From positions 22,760 to 86,759 of the forward strand of contig CADBBB010000001.1 of NCBI GenBank assembly GCA_902792795.1: a DNA stretch of 64,000 nucleotides, read 5' to 3'. Both the position numbers and the translations under genes were made by a program. The notes under the pieces were generated by a model. The model saw nothing but the letters and a program-made list of their open reading frames with translations. It was not told where the DNA came from and ran no database searches. The DNA comes from an uncultured Spirochaetaceae bacterium (GTDB lineage Bacteria; Spirochaetota; Spirochaetia; Treponematales; Treponemataceae). Shown piece after piece: positions 9,182 to 17,012 of the stretch (the stretch's first letter is position 1; each line of letters opens with the position of its first letter).

Positions 9182-9829
9182 CTAATTCGCTAGATTGATG
9201 TTGGGGCCATGCAAGCCCACAAAGGCGCCCTGCTTGGCCTCAGACGTTTCGGGATGCGCGATGAGCCACTTGTTGGCCGCCCACAAGAGCTTGTCTTCCT
9301 TGTCGATGTCGCTGATTTTGGGCTTGTCCAAGTTGGTTCCCTTGGGAAGAATGATCACGACGCGGAAGCCGTCGGGGTTGACTTCCTTTCCCTTGACGCC
9401 GTTGCAAGGCGCGTAGTGGAGCGTCGTCTCGTAAACTTGAACGACAGTTCCGGCGGGAACGTAGAAGGCCTCGACGCAGTTTGTGTTGAGCTTTCCGTTC
9501 TTTACGGACTGAAGCGGAGCCAAAAGCAAAACGATGTCGGTTGAAGGAATGTTGATTTCGCTTCCGCGGTGCCATTCAAGGCAGTTGAGCTTTGTGTTAA
9601 AGCCGTTGCAGTAGCCGATTTGGATTGGCATTCCGCCGTAAGCGTTTGTACTGAACTGCTTGGCCACCGGCAAGCCTTCAAGACCAGCGTCGCCGGGCGT
9701 GTAGATTACCTTGTCCTTGGGCTTTTCAGTGGTGGAATCAAGCTTGAAAAGCAATTCCTTTACGTCGTAGCCGGTCAGAACTTTTCCGTAACGCTCGAAT
9801 GAGTGTCCGAACACCGATTTGATTTTCAT
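9182..9829 (-). CDS. DUF4867 family protein (sugar-operon partner)
   Basis: 215-aa protein matching the DUF4867 family as I recall it. It carries EWHRGSEINIPSTDIVLLLA, the segment FYVPAGTVVQVYETTLHYAP and GFRVVIILPKGTN, a pattern resembling a double-stranded beta-helix (cupin-like) sugar-binding or isomerase fold. It is sandwiched between xylulokinase and the fucose-isomerase-like gene. A role in the same catabolic pathway, for example as a second isomerase or epimerase, is inference only. SD AGGAGG precedes the ATG. Confidence 0.75.
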   Translation of the reverse strand: MKIKSVFGHSFERYGKVLTGYDVKELLFKLDSTTEKPKDKVIYTPGDAGLEGLPVAKQFSTNAYGGMPIQIGYCNGFNTKLNCLEWHRGSEINIPSTDIVLLLAPLQSVKNGKLNTNCVEAFYVPAGTVVQVYETTLHYAPCNGVKGKEVNPDGFRVVIILPKGTNLDKPKISDIDKEDKLLWAANKWLIAHPETSEAKQGAFVGLHGPNINLAN

Positions 9830-9968
9830 TTAAAAGTCCTCCTATATTGCGCCTTGTTTTTGCGAGCTTTTCAGCGAGCAAAAATGTTGGCGTTGCGTCG
9901 CCGTCAAAAGATTTCGGTCTTGAACTCTTTTTTATCGGCGACCATCCTCCTAATATTGGTCGTCTCCG

Positions 9969-11456
9969 CTAAACGTATAGCGGCGAAACTTGGTTTAAAA
10001 TCTTGTTGTAGTCGACAAAGGCCGCGTCGTAAGCCTTGACGTTACCCGCGATTGGGTTGGTCGTCTTTGACTCGTCCAACTCAACGTGGCTGTCGGCGAG
10101 CGCTTCCATCGAAACGTTTTTGCCGGCGGATTTTTCCAAGCACCAAAGCGCTTGCAAGGCCGCGCCAAAAGCGGCGGCTTCGCTTGATGTCGGAACTTTT
10201 ACAGGCAAGTTAAGGATGTCGGCCACAATCTGGCGCCAAATCGGGCTCTTCGCGCCGCCGCCGGTAAGGCGCAGCTCTTTGGGGGTAAAGCCGCGCTTTC
10301 TAAAGGCTTCCAAGCCGCCGCGCATAGAGAACACGGCGCTTTCCAAAGCGGCGCGGGCGATGTTGGCGCGGTTGCTGTTGGCAACGGTCAATCCTGTGAT
10401 TGAGGCGCGGCCATGCGGAAGGTTTGGCGTGCGCTCGCCGTTAAAGAAGGGAAGCACGAAAACGCCGTCCGAGCCGGGCTTGGCCTTTTGCGCCTCGCCG
10501 TCAAATTCCTTTACGTCAAGATTAAAGAGCGCGCGGATTTCCTCCGAAGCCACGGTGCAGTTCATCGTGCACAAAAGCGGAAGGTAGCCGTTGGTCGAAG
10601 AAGCGAATCCAGAGATTCCGTTTTCCGGGTCGGCGACCGACTTGTCGGAGAAACCGTAAAGGGTTCCGCTCGTTCCCATCGACATTGTCAACGTTCCGCC
10701 TTTAACGCAGCCTGTTCCAATGGCGCTCATCATGTTGTCTCCGCCGCCAGCCGAAACCGGAATGCCAGCCGGGATTCCAAAGCGCTTGGCAGCCTCTTCC
10801 GTGACGGCCCCGCAAGCTTCGTCGTCCTTAATGATTTTTGGAAGCTTTTCAAGCAAAGAAGGATCGACGGCGTCGCAAACGGTCTTTGACCACTTGCGGT
10901 TCACGCTGTCAAAAAGCGCTGTGCCCGAAGCGTCGCCCGATTCCATAACGTAATTTTTGGTAAAGACATAGTTCAAATAATCGTGCGGAAGCATGATGTA
11001 CTTTAGCTTTGCAAAGGCGTCGGGCTTGTGGCGCTTGAGCCAGAAAATTTTTGGCGCGGTAAAGCCGGGAAGCATAAAGTTTTGGACGGCTTCGACAACC
11101 TTTTCCTTTCCGCCAAGAGCGTCGGTAAGAATCTTGCACTCTTCCGCGGTGGAAGTGTCGTTCCACAATTTGATGTTGTAAAGGGCTTTTCCGTCCTCTC
11201 CAAGAGGAACAAAGCCGTGCTGCTGGCCGGAAACTCCGATTGCCTGGATGGAAGCCTTTCCTTCCGCGCTCAATTTGGAAAAGCAAACGTCAAGGCCCTT
11301 CTCGTACATTTCCGTTGTCTGCTCGCGGGTTCCGTCGTCCTTGGAAATCAAGTCCATCGGACAAGAACCGCTTTCGACAGTCTTCTTGTTTTCATAATCG
11401 TAGAGAACAACCTTCATGCTCTGTGTTCCCAAATCAACGCCAGCAACGCATTTCAT
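9969..11456 (-). CDS. xylB: Xylulokinase-like FGGY carbohydrate kinase
   Basis: 495-aa FGGY-family kinase, first gene of a three-gene sugar operon. The N-terminus CVAGVDLGTQSMKVVLYDY is the phosphate-1 motif. The gene also shows GVSGQQHGFVPL (substrate contact), KIFWLKRHKP, GGGDNMMSAIGTG and the C-terminal LRLTGGGAKSPIWRQIVADI. These match D-xylulose kinases, though the family also includes ribulo- and fuculokinases, and the neighbouring isomerase-like gene leaves the substrate open. SD GGAGG at 11462-11466. Its promoter carries a palindromic operator. Confidence 0.88.
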   Translation of the reverse strand: MKCVAGVDLGTQSMKVVLYDYENKKTVESGSCPMDLISKDDGTREQTTEMYEKGLDVCFSKLSAEGKASIQAIGVSGQQHGFVPLGEDGKALYNIKLWNDTSTAEECKILTDALGGKEKVVEAVQNFMLPGFTAPKIFWLKRHKPDAFAKLKYIMLPHDYLNYVFTKNYVMESGDASGTALFDSVNRKWSKTVCDAVDPSLLEKLPKIIKDDEACGAVTEEAAKRFGIPAGIPVSAGGGDNMMSAIGTGCVKGGTLTMSMGTSGTLYGFSDKSVADPENGISGFASSTNGYLPLLCTMNCTVASEEIRALFNLDVKEFDGEAQKAKPGSDGVFVLPFFNGERTPNLPHGRASITGLTVANSNRANIARAALESAVFSMRGGLEAFRKRGFTPKELRLTGGGAKSPIWRQIVADILNLPVKVPTSSEAAAFGAALQALWCLEKSAGKNVSMEALADSHVELDESKTTNPIAGNVKAYDAAFVDYNKILNQVSPLYV

Positions 11457-11471
11457 TTATAGCCTCCATAT

Positions 11472-11525
11472 CGTGCTCGTGCACGGTATACATATAATAA
11501 TACGCTTGAATCGCCAGATTGTCAA
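11472..11525 (-). promoter_or_regulatory. Sugar operon promoter with palindromic operator
   Basis: Minus-strand consensus promoter: TTGACA (11520-11525), 17-bp spacer, TATTAT (11497-11502). About 12 bp downstream lies the inverted repeat CGTGC-TCGT-GCACG (11472-11485), over or just past the transcription start. That position suits repression by a sugar-responsive regulator; the regulator is not in the window. Confidence 0.72.
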
Positions 11526-11527
11526 GT

Positions 11528-11598
11528 CCGCTCGTACATTTTTTTTCAAAACCTTAACCGTTGTTTCGAGCGGTTTCACCGCGTCTTTCAGACGCTAC
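11528..11598. repeat. 71-bp structured repeat, copy 1
   Basis: CCGCTCG, 32 nt, CGAGCGG, TTTCACC, then the hairpin GCGTCT-TTC-AGACGC and TAC. It matches copy 2 (14316-14386) at 60 of 71 positions by hand alignment, with identical arm spacing. It lies between the diguanylate cyclase stop and the -35 box of the sugar operon, 2 bp from that box. Confidence 0.85.
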
Positions 11599-11602
11599 AG
11601 TT

Positions 11603-13576
11603 TCACCCGTAAAAGGCGTGGGCGTTGCCGCCTTGCTTTTTGCACTCGTACATTACGGAATCGGCCTTTTCGTACAGGGCGGAGAAAGGCTCGTCGCCGC
11701 TGACATAGACGCAGCCCATGCTTACGGACACTTTATGGCCGCCCATTTCGCTCAATTCAATTTTGTCAATATTGGACATAAAGCGGTCGATGACGATTGA
11801 GGCGCTCTTGTCCTCTTGAACGCCGAGCGCGAAGACGACAAACTCGTCTCCGCCCAGTCGAATCAAAATGTCCGAGTTGCGGAAGCTTTTTTTCATCGCC
11901 TTGGCTATTTCCACCAAAACCTTGTCGCCAACCGCGTGGCCAAAATTGTCGTTGATGAACTTGAACTTGTTCACGTCAAAAAGGCAGAACATTCCGACAT
12001 GGCCTTCTTTCAAAATGTTCGAGACGCCAAGCTCGCCGCTGCGCCTGTTGCAAATGGAAGTCAAGAAGTCCGTTTCCGAAAGAATTTGCAAATTGATTTC
12101 CAGCTTTTTTTGCGCGGTTATGTCGACCAAAGAATAAACCACCACGCGGTCGTCGTTGGAAAGAGTGACGCGCTTGGCGTGCGTAAGAATGTAACCCACG
12201 CGGCCGTCGCCATAGTGAATGGAAGACTCAAAGACTATTTCTTCGCCTTCCTTGGCGTTGACGGCGCTCTTTAGCTGGTCGTCCATCGCGTCAAGCTCTT
12301 CCTTGGTGAATTGGTTCCTAACGTCCTGAACGGTAAGCTTTCTTTCTTCGTTGGGGTCAAAGCCGTACAACTCAAGCGCCTTTTTGTTTATCAGCATGAT
12401 CTCGCCGTTGGCGGCGGCGGTGACGACGGTTCCCACAGTTTGAACTTGGAACATTTCCTTAAAGAGTTTGTCCTTGTTTTGGAGAATGTCTTTAAGTTCG
12501 TTGACCGCGTTGGCTATCGTTCCAAATTCATCCTTGCGGGAAAGGTAGCGGGCAATGTCGCCGGCCCCGGAAAAATCGTTCTTCTTAAAAGCGATGATTG
12601 TGTTGTTAATCGCCGAAAGCGGCTTCATCATTCTCTCAACGCAAAAGACGCCTAGCAAAACCGTAAGCGCAGCGACGATGGCGCAAGCAACAAAAATTTG
12701 GGCTCGAATGGCCAAAATCATTTTAAACACTTCGGTCTTTGAGTCATATATTATGAAGAACCAGTTGCGATTTTTAATGTACTTGCAAGCCGCGACAATT
12801 TTGTCGTTTGAATAGGTGTACTTTCCTTCCGGCGTGACTTCATACTTGTAATCTTTAATAATGCGCAAAATGTCCGCGTCGGTACATTCCTTTCCAACCA
12901 AGTCCGGGTGATTGTGAAAAATAAAAGTGTTGTTGGAAGCGTTTATCAAAAGGTATACGCTGTTGGGCGCGTTGGAGTTTTTTAGCTTGCTGAGCTTTTG
13001 GGAAAGCTCGTCGGTAAAAAACGCCGCTCCCGCAAAGCCTATTGGCTCGCCAGCTTTATTAAAGACTGGAGAGTAAACTGGAATCACCATTTTTTTAGTC
13101 ACCGGCGCCTTGACGATTCCGGAACAAAAAGCTTTTTTTCTTTGGCGGATTTGCGCCTCAAGATTGCCGGCGCCCTTTGCGTCCCTAAAGGTTTTGTCAA
13201 CAGAGTCAGGGTTGATGTGGGCCAAAACATAAGTGTCCCAGCACGCCACATAAAGGCCTTCCATGTATTCTTTTTCCGCCGCGCACTTGTTTGTATATTC
13301 CCTAGCCCGCTTGATGTTTTGTTCGCTTGGATTTTCAAGGACATCGACAATCTCGGCGGCCTTGCTGTATCCCGCCAAAAAGTCGCAGCAGCCTTCGATG
13401 TATGTTTCAATCAGCTCCGCCCTGTCACCGACGATTACGCTCATGTCCTCCGCGGTCTTTTCTTCAAGTATGCGGGTGATTTTTCCGTTCATAACCTTGT
13501 AGAGAAAAAATATTGAGGAAATCGCTATCAATGCAAGCAGCAGGGCGATTTTCGCGCTGATTCTTGTGGTTTTCAT
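11603..13576 (-). CDS. Membrane diguanylate cyclase: sensor, HAMP, PAS and GGDEF
   Basis: 657-aa protein predicted to make cyclic di-GMP in response to an external signal. Order: N-terminal membrane helix (residues 7-25), periplasmic dCache-like sensor (about 30-280), second helix (about 285-305), HAMP, PAS (about 370-480) and C-terminal GGDEF domain. The catalytic motif RLGGDEF is intact near residue 575, and an RNSD inhibitory I-site lies five residues before it, so product feedback is expected. The 71-bp structured repeat follows the stop. Chemotaxis or motility control by c-di-GMP is typical of such proteins but not shown here. Confidence 0.93.
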   Translation of the reverse strand: MKTTRISAKIALLLALIAISSIFFLYKVMNGKITRILEEKTAEDMSVIVGDRAELIETYIEGCCDFLAGYSKAAEIVDVLENPSEQNIKRAREYTNKCAAEKEYMEGLYVACWDTYVLAHINPDSVDKTFRDAKGAGNLEAQIRQRKKAFCSGIVKAPVTKKMVIPVYSPVFNKAGEPIGFAGAAFFTDELSQKLSKLKNSNAPNSVYLLINASNNTFIFHNHPDLVGKECTDADILRIIKDYKYEVTPEGKYTYSNDKIVAACKYIKNRNWFFIIYDSKTEVFKMILAIRAQIFVACAIVAALTVLLGVFCVERMMKPLSAINNTIIAFKKNDFSGAGDIARYLSRKDEFGTIANAVNELKDILQNKDKLFKEMFQVQTVGTVVTAAANGEIMLINKKALELYGFDPNEERKLTVQDVRNQFTKEELDAMDDQLKSAVNAKEGEEIVFESSIHYGDGRVGYILTHAKRVTLSNDDRVVVYSLVDITAQKKLEINLQILSETDFLTSICNRRSGELGVSNILKEGHVGMFCLFDVNKFKFINDNFGHAVGDKVLVEIAKAMKKSFRNSDILIRLGGDEFVVFALGVQEDKSASIVIDRFMSNIDKIELSEMGGHKVSVSMGCVYVSGDEPFSALYEKADSVMYECKKQGGNAHAFYG

Positions 13577-13613
13577 TTATTACATTATAGCGCGCTTTTT
13601 GGAATTTTGGCGC

Positions 13614-13636
13614 AAAAAACCGCCCAACGGGCGGCT
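13614..13636 (-). terminator. Rubrerythrin terminator
   Basis: Minus-strand stem CCGCCC-GTT-GGGCGG (13620-13634) followed by TTTTTT, 51 nt after the rubrerythrin stop. Confidence 0.8.
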
Positions 13637-13686
13637 TCTTAGGCTTGCAATCCTTTATGCTTGCAAGGCCAAAAATGCGCGACGGC

Positions 13687-14247
13687 TTAGCGGCCCCAAG
13701 TCATAATCAAGTCGTAGTTGTCCTCGCGGACTTCAAAATACTGGTTACGCTCGCCGCAAGTGACGCAGTATTCGGGGGCGGTGGGGCCGACGACGATGTG
13801 GCCGCACTTTAGGCATTCCCAAACCTTTACGGTAGACTCCTTGAGTTTTTTGGAAGAATCCTCGTCGTTCAACAATGAACGGTAGCGCTCCTCGTGGCGC
13901 TTTTCGATTTGGGCCACGGCGCGGAACTTGGCGGCCAAGTCGGCAAAACCTTCCGCTTCGGCGGTTTTTGCAAAGCCCTCGTACATGTCCGTCCATTCGT
14001 GGTTTTCGCCGTCGGCGGCCGCCTTTAAGTTTGTGGTCGAGTCTTTTATGCCGTCCAATTCGGTCAGCCACATTTTGGCGTGCTGTTCTTCGTTGTTGGC
14101 GGTCTTTTCAAAAATCTTTGCGATTTTGTCCTGGCCCTCTTTTTGAGCCACCTGCGAAAAATAAACGTACTTGTTGCGCGCCTGCGATTCTCCGGCAAAG
14201 GCCGCCAGCAAGTTTTTCTCTGTCTGCGTTCCCGCGTATTTGCTCAT
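13687..14247 (-). CDS. rbr: Rubrerythrin
   Basis: 186-aa non-haem di-iron peroxidase that reduces hydrogen peroxide in anaerobes using electrons from rubredoxin-type donors. The N-terminal ferritin-like domain carries [11 protein letters not shown] and [11 protein letters not shown], and then EKRHEERY. The C-terminal rubredoxin-like domain has CLKCGHIV and CVTCG (two CxxC iron knuckles). I chose ATG 14247, preceded by AAGGAG; the frame is open further upstream but that part crosses the promoter. It has its own promoter and terminator, so it is monocistronic, and suggests an anaerobic lifestyle. Confidence 0.96.
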   Translation of the reverse strand: MSKYAGTQTEKNLLAAFAGESQARNKYVYFSQVAQKEGQDKIAKIFEKTANNEEQHAKMWLTELDGIKDSTTNLKAAADGENHEWTDMYEGFAKTAEAEGFADLAAKFRAVAQIEKRHEERYRSLLNDEDSSKKLKESTVKVWECLKCGHIVVGPTAPEYCVTCGERNQYFEVREDNYDLIMTWGR

Positions 14248-14283
14248 ATTCTTCTCCTTGTGAATGGTGTAAGTTGTTCTTTT

Positions 14284-14312
14284 ATTATAAGGCAGAATTT
14301 GGGATAAAGCAA
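14284..14312 (-). promoter_or_regulatory. Rubrerythrin promoter
   Basis: Minus-strand TTGCTT (14307-14312), 17-bp spacer, TATAAT (14284-14289). The 71-bp structured repeat begins 3 bp upstream of the -35 box, mirroring the arrangement at the sugar operon. Confidence 0.75.
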
Positions 14313-14315
14313 GCG

Positions 14316-14386
14316 CCGCTCGTATTTTCGTTGACAAGACCTTAACTTTTATTTCGAGCGGTTTCATCGCGTCTTTCAGACGCTAC
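14316..14386. repeat. 71-bp structured repeat, copy 2
   Basis: Same length and architecture as 11528-11598: CCGCTCG, 32 nt, CGAGCGG, TTTCATC, hairpin GCGTCT-TTC-AGACGC, TAC. The 32-nt interior is the most variable part, while the arms and the hairpin are identical in both copies. Confidence 0.85.
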
Positions 14387-14389
14387 CGC

Positions 14390-14425
14390 CACAAGGGCTG
14401 CCCAAGTTGGGCGGCCCTTTTTTTG
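14390..14425 (+). terminator. Terminator-like hairpin downstream of DUF1848
   Basis: GGGCTGCCCA-AG-TTGGGCGGCCC followed by seven T on the plus strand. No plus-strand gene precedes it, so it may instead act on minus-strand readthrough or on antisense transcription. Confidence 0.55.
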
Positions 14426-14436
14426 TCGGCATCGCC

Positions 14437-15384
14437 TTAAAACAATTCCCGCTGCCCGTCACCGCTCGCGGAGGCCTTCCAGCTTTTTTGCTCCGCCTGG
14501 CGGACTACATCGCCCGGCAATTCGCCGCCCAGCAAAAAAGGCGAGCGTGGATCATGGCGCGCGGCGTTGCGCTTGACCGCCCGCCAGTCGCTGTTGGCGT
14601 AACAATAGCGGCAATAGTGGCGGCAGCTGGAATACGCGCCGATGTCGCAAGAAAGATAGCAGGCGCATTCCGAGCGCGACGGCGTAAACTTTGGGAAATT
14701 TAGCGGCTGCCCCAAGGCCTTTTCGTAAATGGCGGGCGTCATGCAGCCGCCGCATTCCGCTCCGTAGGCCGACAAAAAATCGCCCTCTCCGCAAGTCCGT
14801 ATCGTAATCTTGTTGGCGGCGGCGATGGCAATCAAGTCCTTGCCGAGCGCGGTTTTTTCTTGCTCGGTCATTTCGCGCGCCTCTGGAAAATTGCGCCGGA
14901 CTTTTGGATAGATGTCGATAAAGCTGATAACGCAATAGTCAGTCCAGCCGCTTAGGGCGCGCGCGAGTGTTTCAAAGGCGCGGCAGTGATAGTCCGCCGT
15001 ATATTTACTGTCAAGAAAAATCGGGTCGTAGCGCCAAACGATTCTGTCCTTTCCCGCCAGCGCCGAAAGTTTTTGGAAAGCGGCGACTATCTCGCGCTTG
15101 TCGGGAACGCCAGGCTCTATGTCGCGGCCATAAGCGGTAATCGTAACTTGCCAATATTGCGCGAAGCCGCGCTCGTTCAACTCCGCAATATGTGGCAGCA
15201 TCGGAATAGGATTCTTCGAGCAAAAACCGATCATGTCAACGATGTCGGGGCGAATTTCAAAGCGGGTCACGGCGCTTTGGTTGTAGGGATTCCTAACCAT
15301 CACATAGCCTTCGCGGACGCGGTTCATGAACCATTCAGAGTAAAATGCCGGTATGTCCGTGCGTTGGCCCGTGTTCAAAATCAT
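14437..15384 (-). CDS. DUF1848 family protein
   Basis: 315-aa member of DUF1848, a family of unknown function related in layout to spore-photoproduct-lyase/radical-SAM-like enzymes. The signature is the cysteine-rich C-terminus SECACYLSCDIGAYSSCRHY followed directly by CRYCYAN, probably binding an iron-sulfur cluster. More typical segments are WRYDPIFLDSKY and ECGGCMTPAIYE. Its start lies close to, and divergent from, the GGDEF gene that begins at 15496. No physiological role can be assigned. Confidence 0.85.
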   Translation of the reverse strand: MILNTGQRTDIPAFYSEWFMNRVREGYVMVRNPYNQSAVTRFEIRPDIVDMIGFCSKNPIPMLPHIAELNERGFAQYWQVTITAYGRDIEPGVPDKREIVAAFQKLSALAGKDRIVWRYDPIFLDSKYTADYHCRAFETLARALSGWTDYCVISFIDIYPKVRRNFPEAREMTEQEKTALGKDLIAIAAANKITIRTCGEGDFLSAYGAECGGCMTPAIYEKALGQPLNFPKFTPSRSECACYLSCDIGAYSSCRHYCRYCYANSDWRAVKRNAARHDPRSPFLLGGELPGDVVRQAEQKSWKASASGDGQRELF

Positions 15385-15432
15385 CAGAATAAAACTAGCG
15401 CATTTATGATTTTTATTCTAGAAACAAATGTA

Positions 15433-15461
15433 TTGCCCAAAGAGCGAAAAAAATTTATACT
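15433..15461 (+). promoter_or_regulatory. Promoter of the 7TM-GGDEF gene
   Basis: TTGCCC (15433-15438), 17-bp spacer, TATACT (15456-15461), 34 nt before the GTG start. Confidence 0.65.
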
Positions 15462-15495
15462 AACAAAATTAGGATTTATCTTTGGAGAGAAACCA

Positions 15496-17007
15496 GTGCG
15501 CGACATTTTGCTTTCAATTCAATACGCAAGCATAGTAGGTTTGTTCATAGAGTGTTGGATTATTTTTCACCGCTTAAAAAACGCGCCTTTGTCATATCTT
15601 TTTCTTAGCTGCCTCGCCATTTTAGTGAACAACATAGGCTATCTGTTTCAACTGCTTTCCACAACGCAAGAAACATACATAACCGCGCTAAGATTCTCTT
15701 ACGGAGGACGCGTGTGGATAACGCTGTTTCTATTTTTGTTCACGATTGAACTTTGCAAAATTAAATTTTCTAAATTTTTTAGGAACATCCTTGTTCTCGC
15801 GCACATATTCATTTATCTTTCCATACTGACGCTGACAAAAAATAATTTGTATTACACATGGACAAAATTCAGCGCGCAAAATATTTTTCCCCAAATGTCT
15901 CACGGAAACGGAATTGTCCATCACATTTTTATGGTCCTTCAATTCTTTTACATCGCGATTGGCTTTAAATGGCTTTTTACCGCATGGCGCAAAGAAAAAA
16001 ATCGCACCACAAAAAAATGTTTTATGGCTGTAATCGTTTCGTTGTTTATAGAATTTCTGTTCTTCACCGTTCAAATGCTAAAAATTTTTGAAATCACAAA
16101 AATATACGACGTGACAATTTTTGGCTATATAATCAGCGCTGTCGTAATGTTTGTGGCCTTTTTTAGATACGACCTTCTTGGCGCCAGGGAAACGGCGCGC
16201 GACTTTATCATCGACCATTTGTCGGAAGGAATCATCGCGGTTGACAAAAATCAAGACATTCAATACTGCAACAAAACCGCGATGGAAATATTCCCCAACA
16301 TAGAAAGCGAATCGGCCAGCGTAATGCAAAAAATTAAAGGCGCGATTTTAGATGGAAGCTCGGTCAGCGCGAACAACAGGGTCTACACAGCCGAAGAAAA
16401 TGACTTGATTCGCGACAACAAAAATTTTGGCAAGCTCTACGTTTTGGTTGACACGACAGAAAGTTTTGAACACTTTAAAAAAGAAAAATACAATTTGCAG
16501 AGGGAACTTAGAATCGATCCAATGACCGGCCTTTACAACCGAAACGGCATGGAGCATTTTTCAAAAATTCTTTACGAAGAGGCGCTGCAAAACGGCAAGG
16601 CGCTTTTTGCCTGCATTTGCGACATGAACGGCCTTAAATACATAAACGACAACTTTGGCCACAAAGAAGGCGACCGCGCCATAATAAAGCTTTCGCAAAT
16701 AATAAAAGAAGCCGCCGACAAAGACGACATGGCCTTTAGAATCGGCGGCGACGAATTTTTGATTATCGGACTAAAAGACAATGTTGACGGCGCGGCAAAC
16801 GAATTCCGCGCCAAGGCCGAAAAGGCCATCGCGGCCGCCAACCAAGAGTTGAACCTTCCCTATAAGGTTGACATGAGCTACGGCCCTCTCGCCAAAAAAA
16901 TCACCGGCTCGCCAAACGAATTTTCAGACTTGCTCAAGCGTTCCGACACGCTGATGTACGAAATGAAGAAAAATCGCGACGAGCACAGAAGGCAAAGCGA
17001 CGAATGA
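15496..17007 (+). CDS. 7TM sensor, PAS and GGDEF diguanylate cyclase
   Basis: 503-aa membrane protein. Seven hydrophobic segments occupy about residues 5-225, as in the histidine-kinase N-terminal 7TM sensor family. A PAS domain follows (ARDFIIDHLSEGIIAVDKNQ), then a GGDEF domain with an intact RIGGDEF near residue 415. No RxxD I-site is present, so product inhibition is less likely than in the cyclase at 11603. I chose GTG 15496 because GGAGAG (15484-15489) is correctly spaced and the protein then begins directly with its first membrane helix. ATG 15406 is in frame but lies upstream of the promoter. Confidence 0.88.
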   Translation: MRDILLSIQYASIVGLFIECWIIFHRLKNAPLSYLFLSCLAILVNNIGYLFQLLSTTQETYITALRFSYGGRVWITLFLFLFTIELCKIKFSKFFRNILVLAHIFIYLSILTLTKNNLYYTWTKFSAQNIFPQMSHGNGIVHHIFMVLQFFYIAIGFKWLFTAWRKEKNRTTKKCFMAVIVSLFIEFLFFTVQMLKIFEITKIYDVTIFGYIISAVVMFVAFFRYDLLGARETARDFIIDHLSEGIIAVDKNQDIQYCNKTAMEIFPNIESESASVMQKIKGAILDGSSVSANNRVYTAEENDLIRDNKNFGKLYVLVDTTESFEHFKKEKYNLQRELRIDPMTGLYNRNGMEHFSKILYEEALQNGKALFACICDMNGLKYINDNFGHKEGDRAIIKLSQIIKEAADKDDMAFRIGGDEFLIIGLKDNVDGAANEFRAKAEKAIAAANQELNLPYKVDMSYGPLAKKITGSPNEFSDLLKRSDTLMYEMKKNRDEHRRQSDE

Positions 17008-17012
17008 CAGCG

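Noticed and set aside
11466..11602. tRNA or known riboswitch in the hairpin-rich gap
   Set aside because: No cloverleaf or conserved riboswitch core; the signal is explained by the 71-bp repeat and a promoter.
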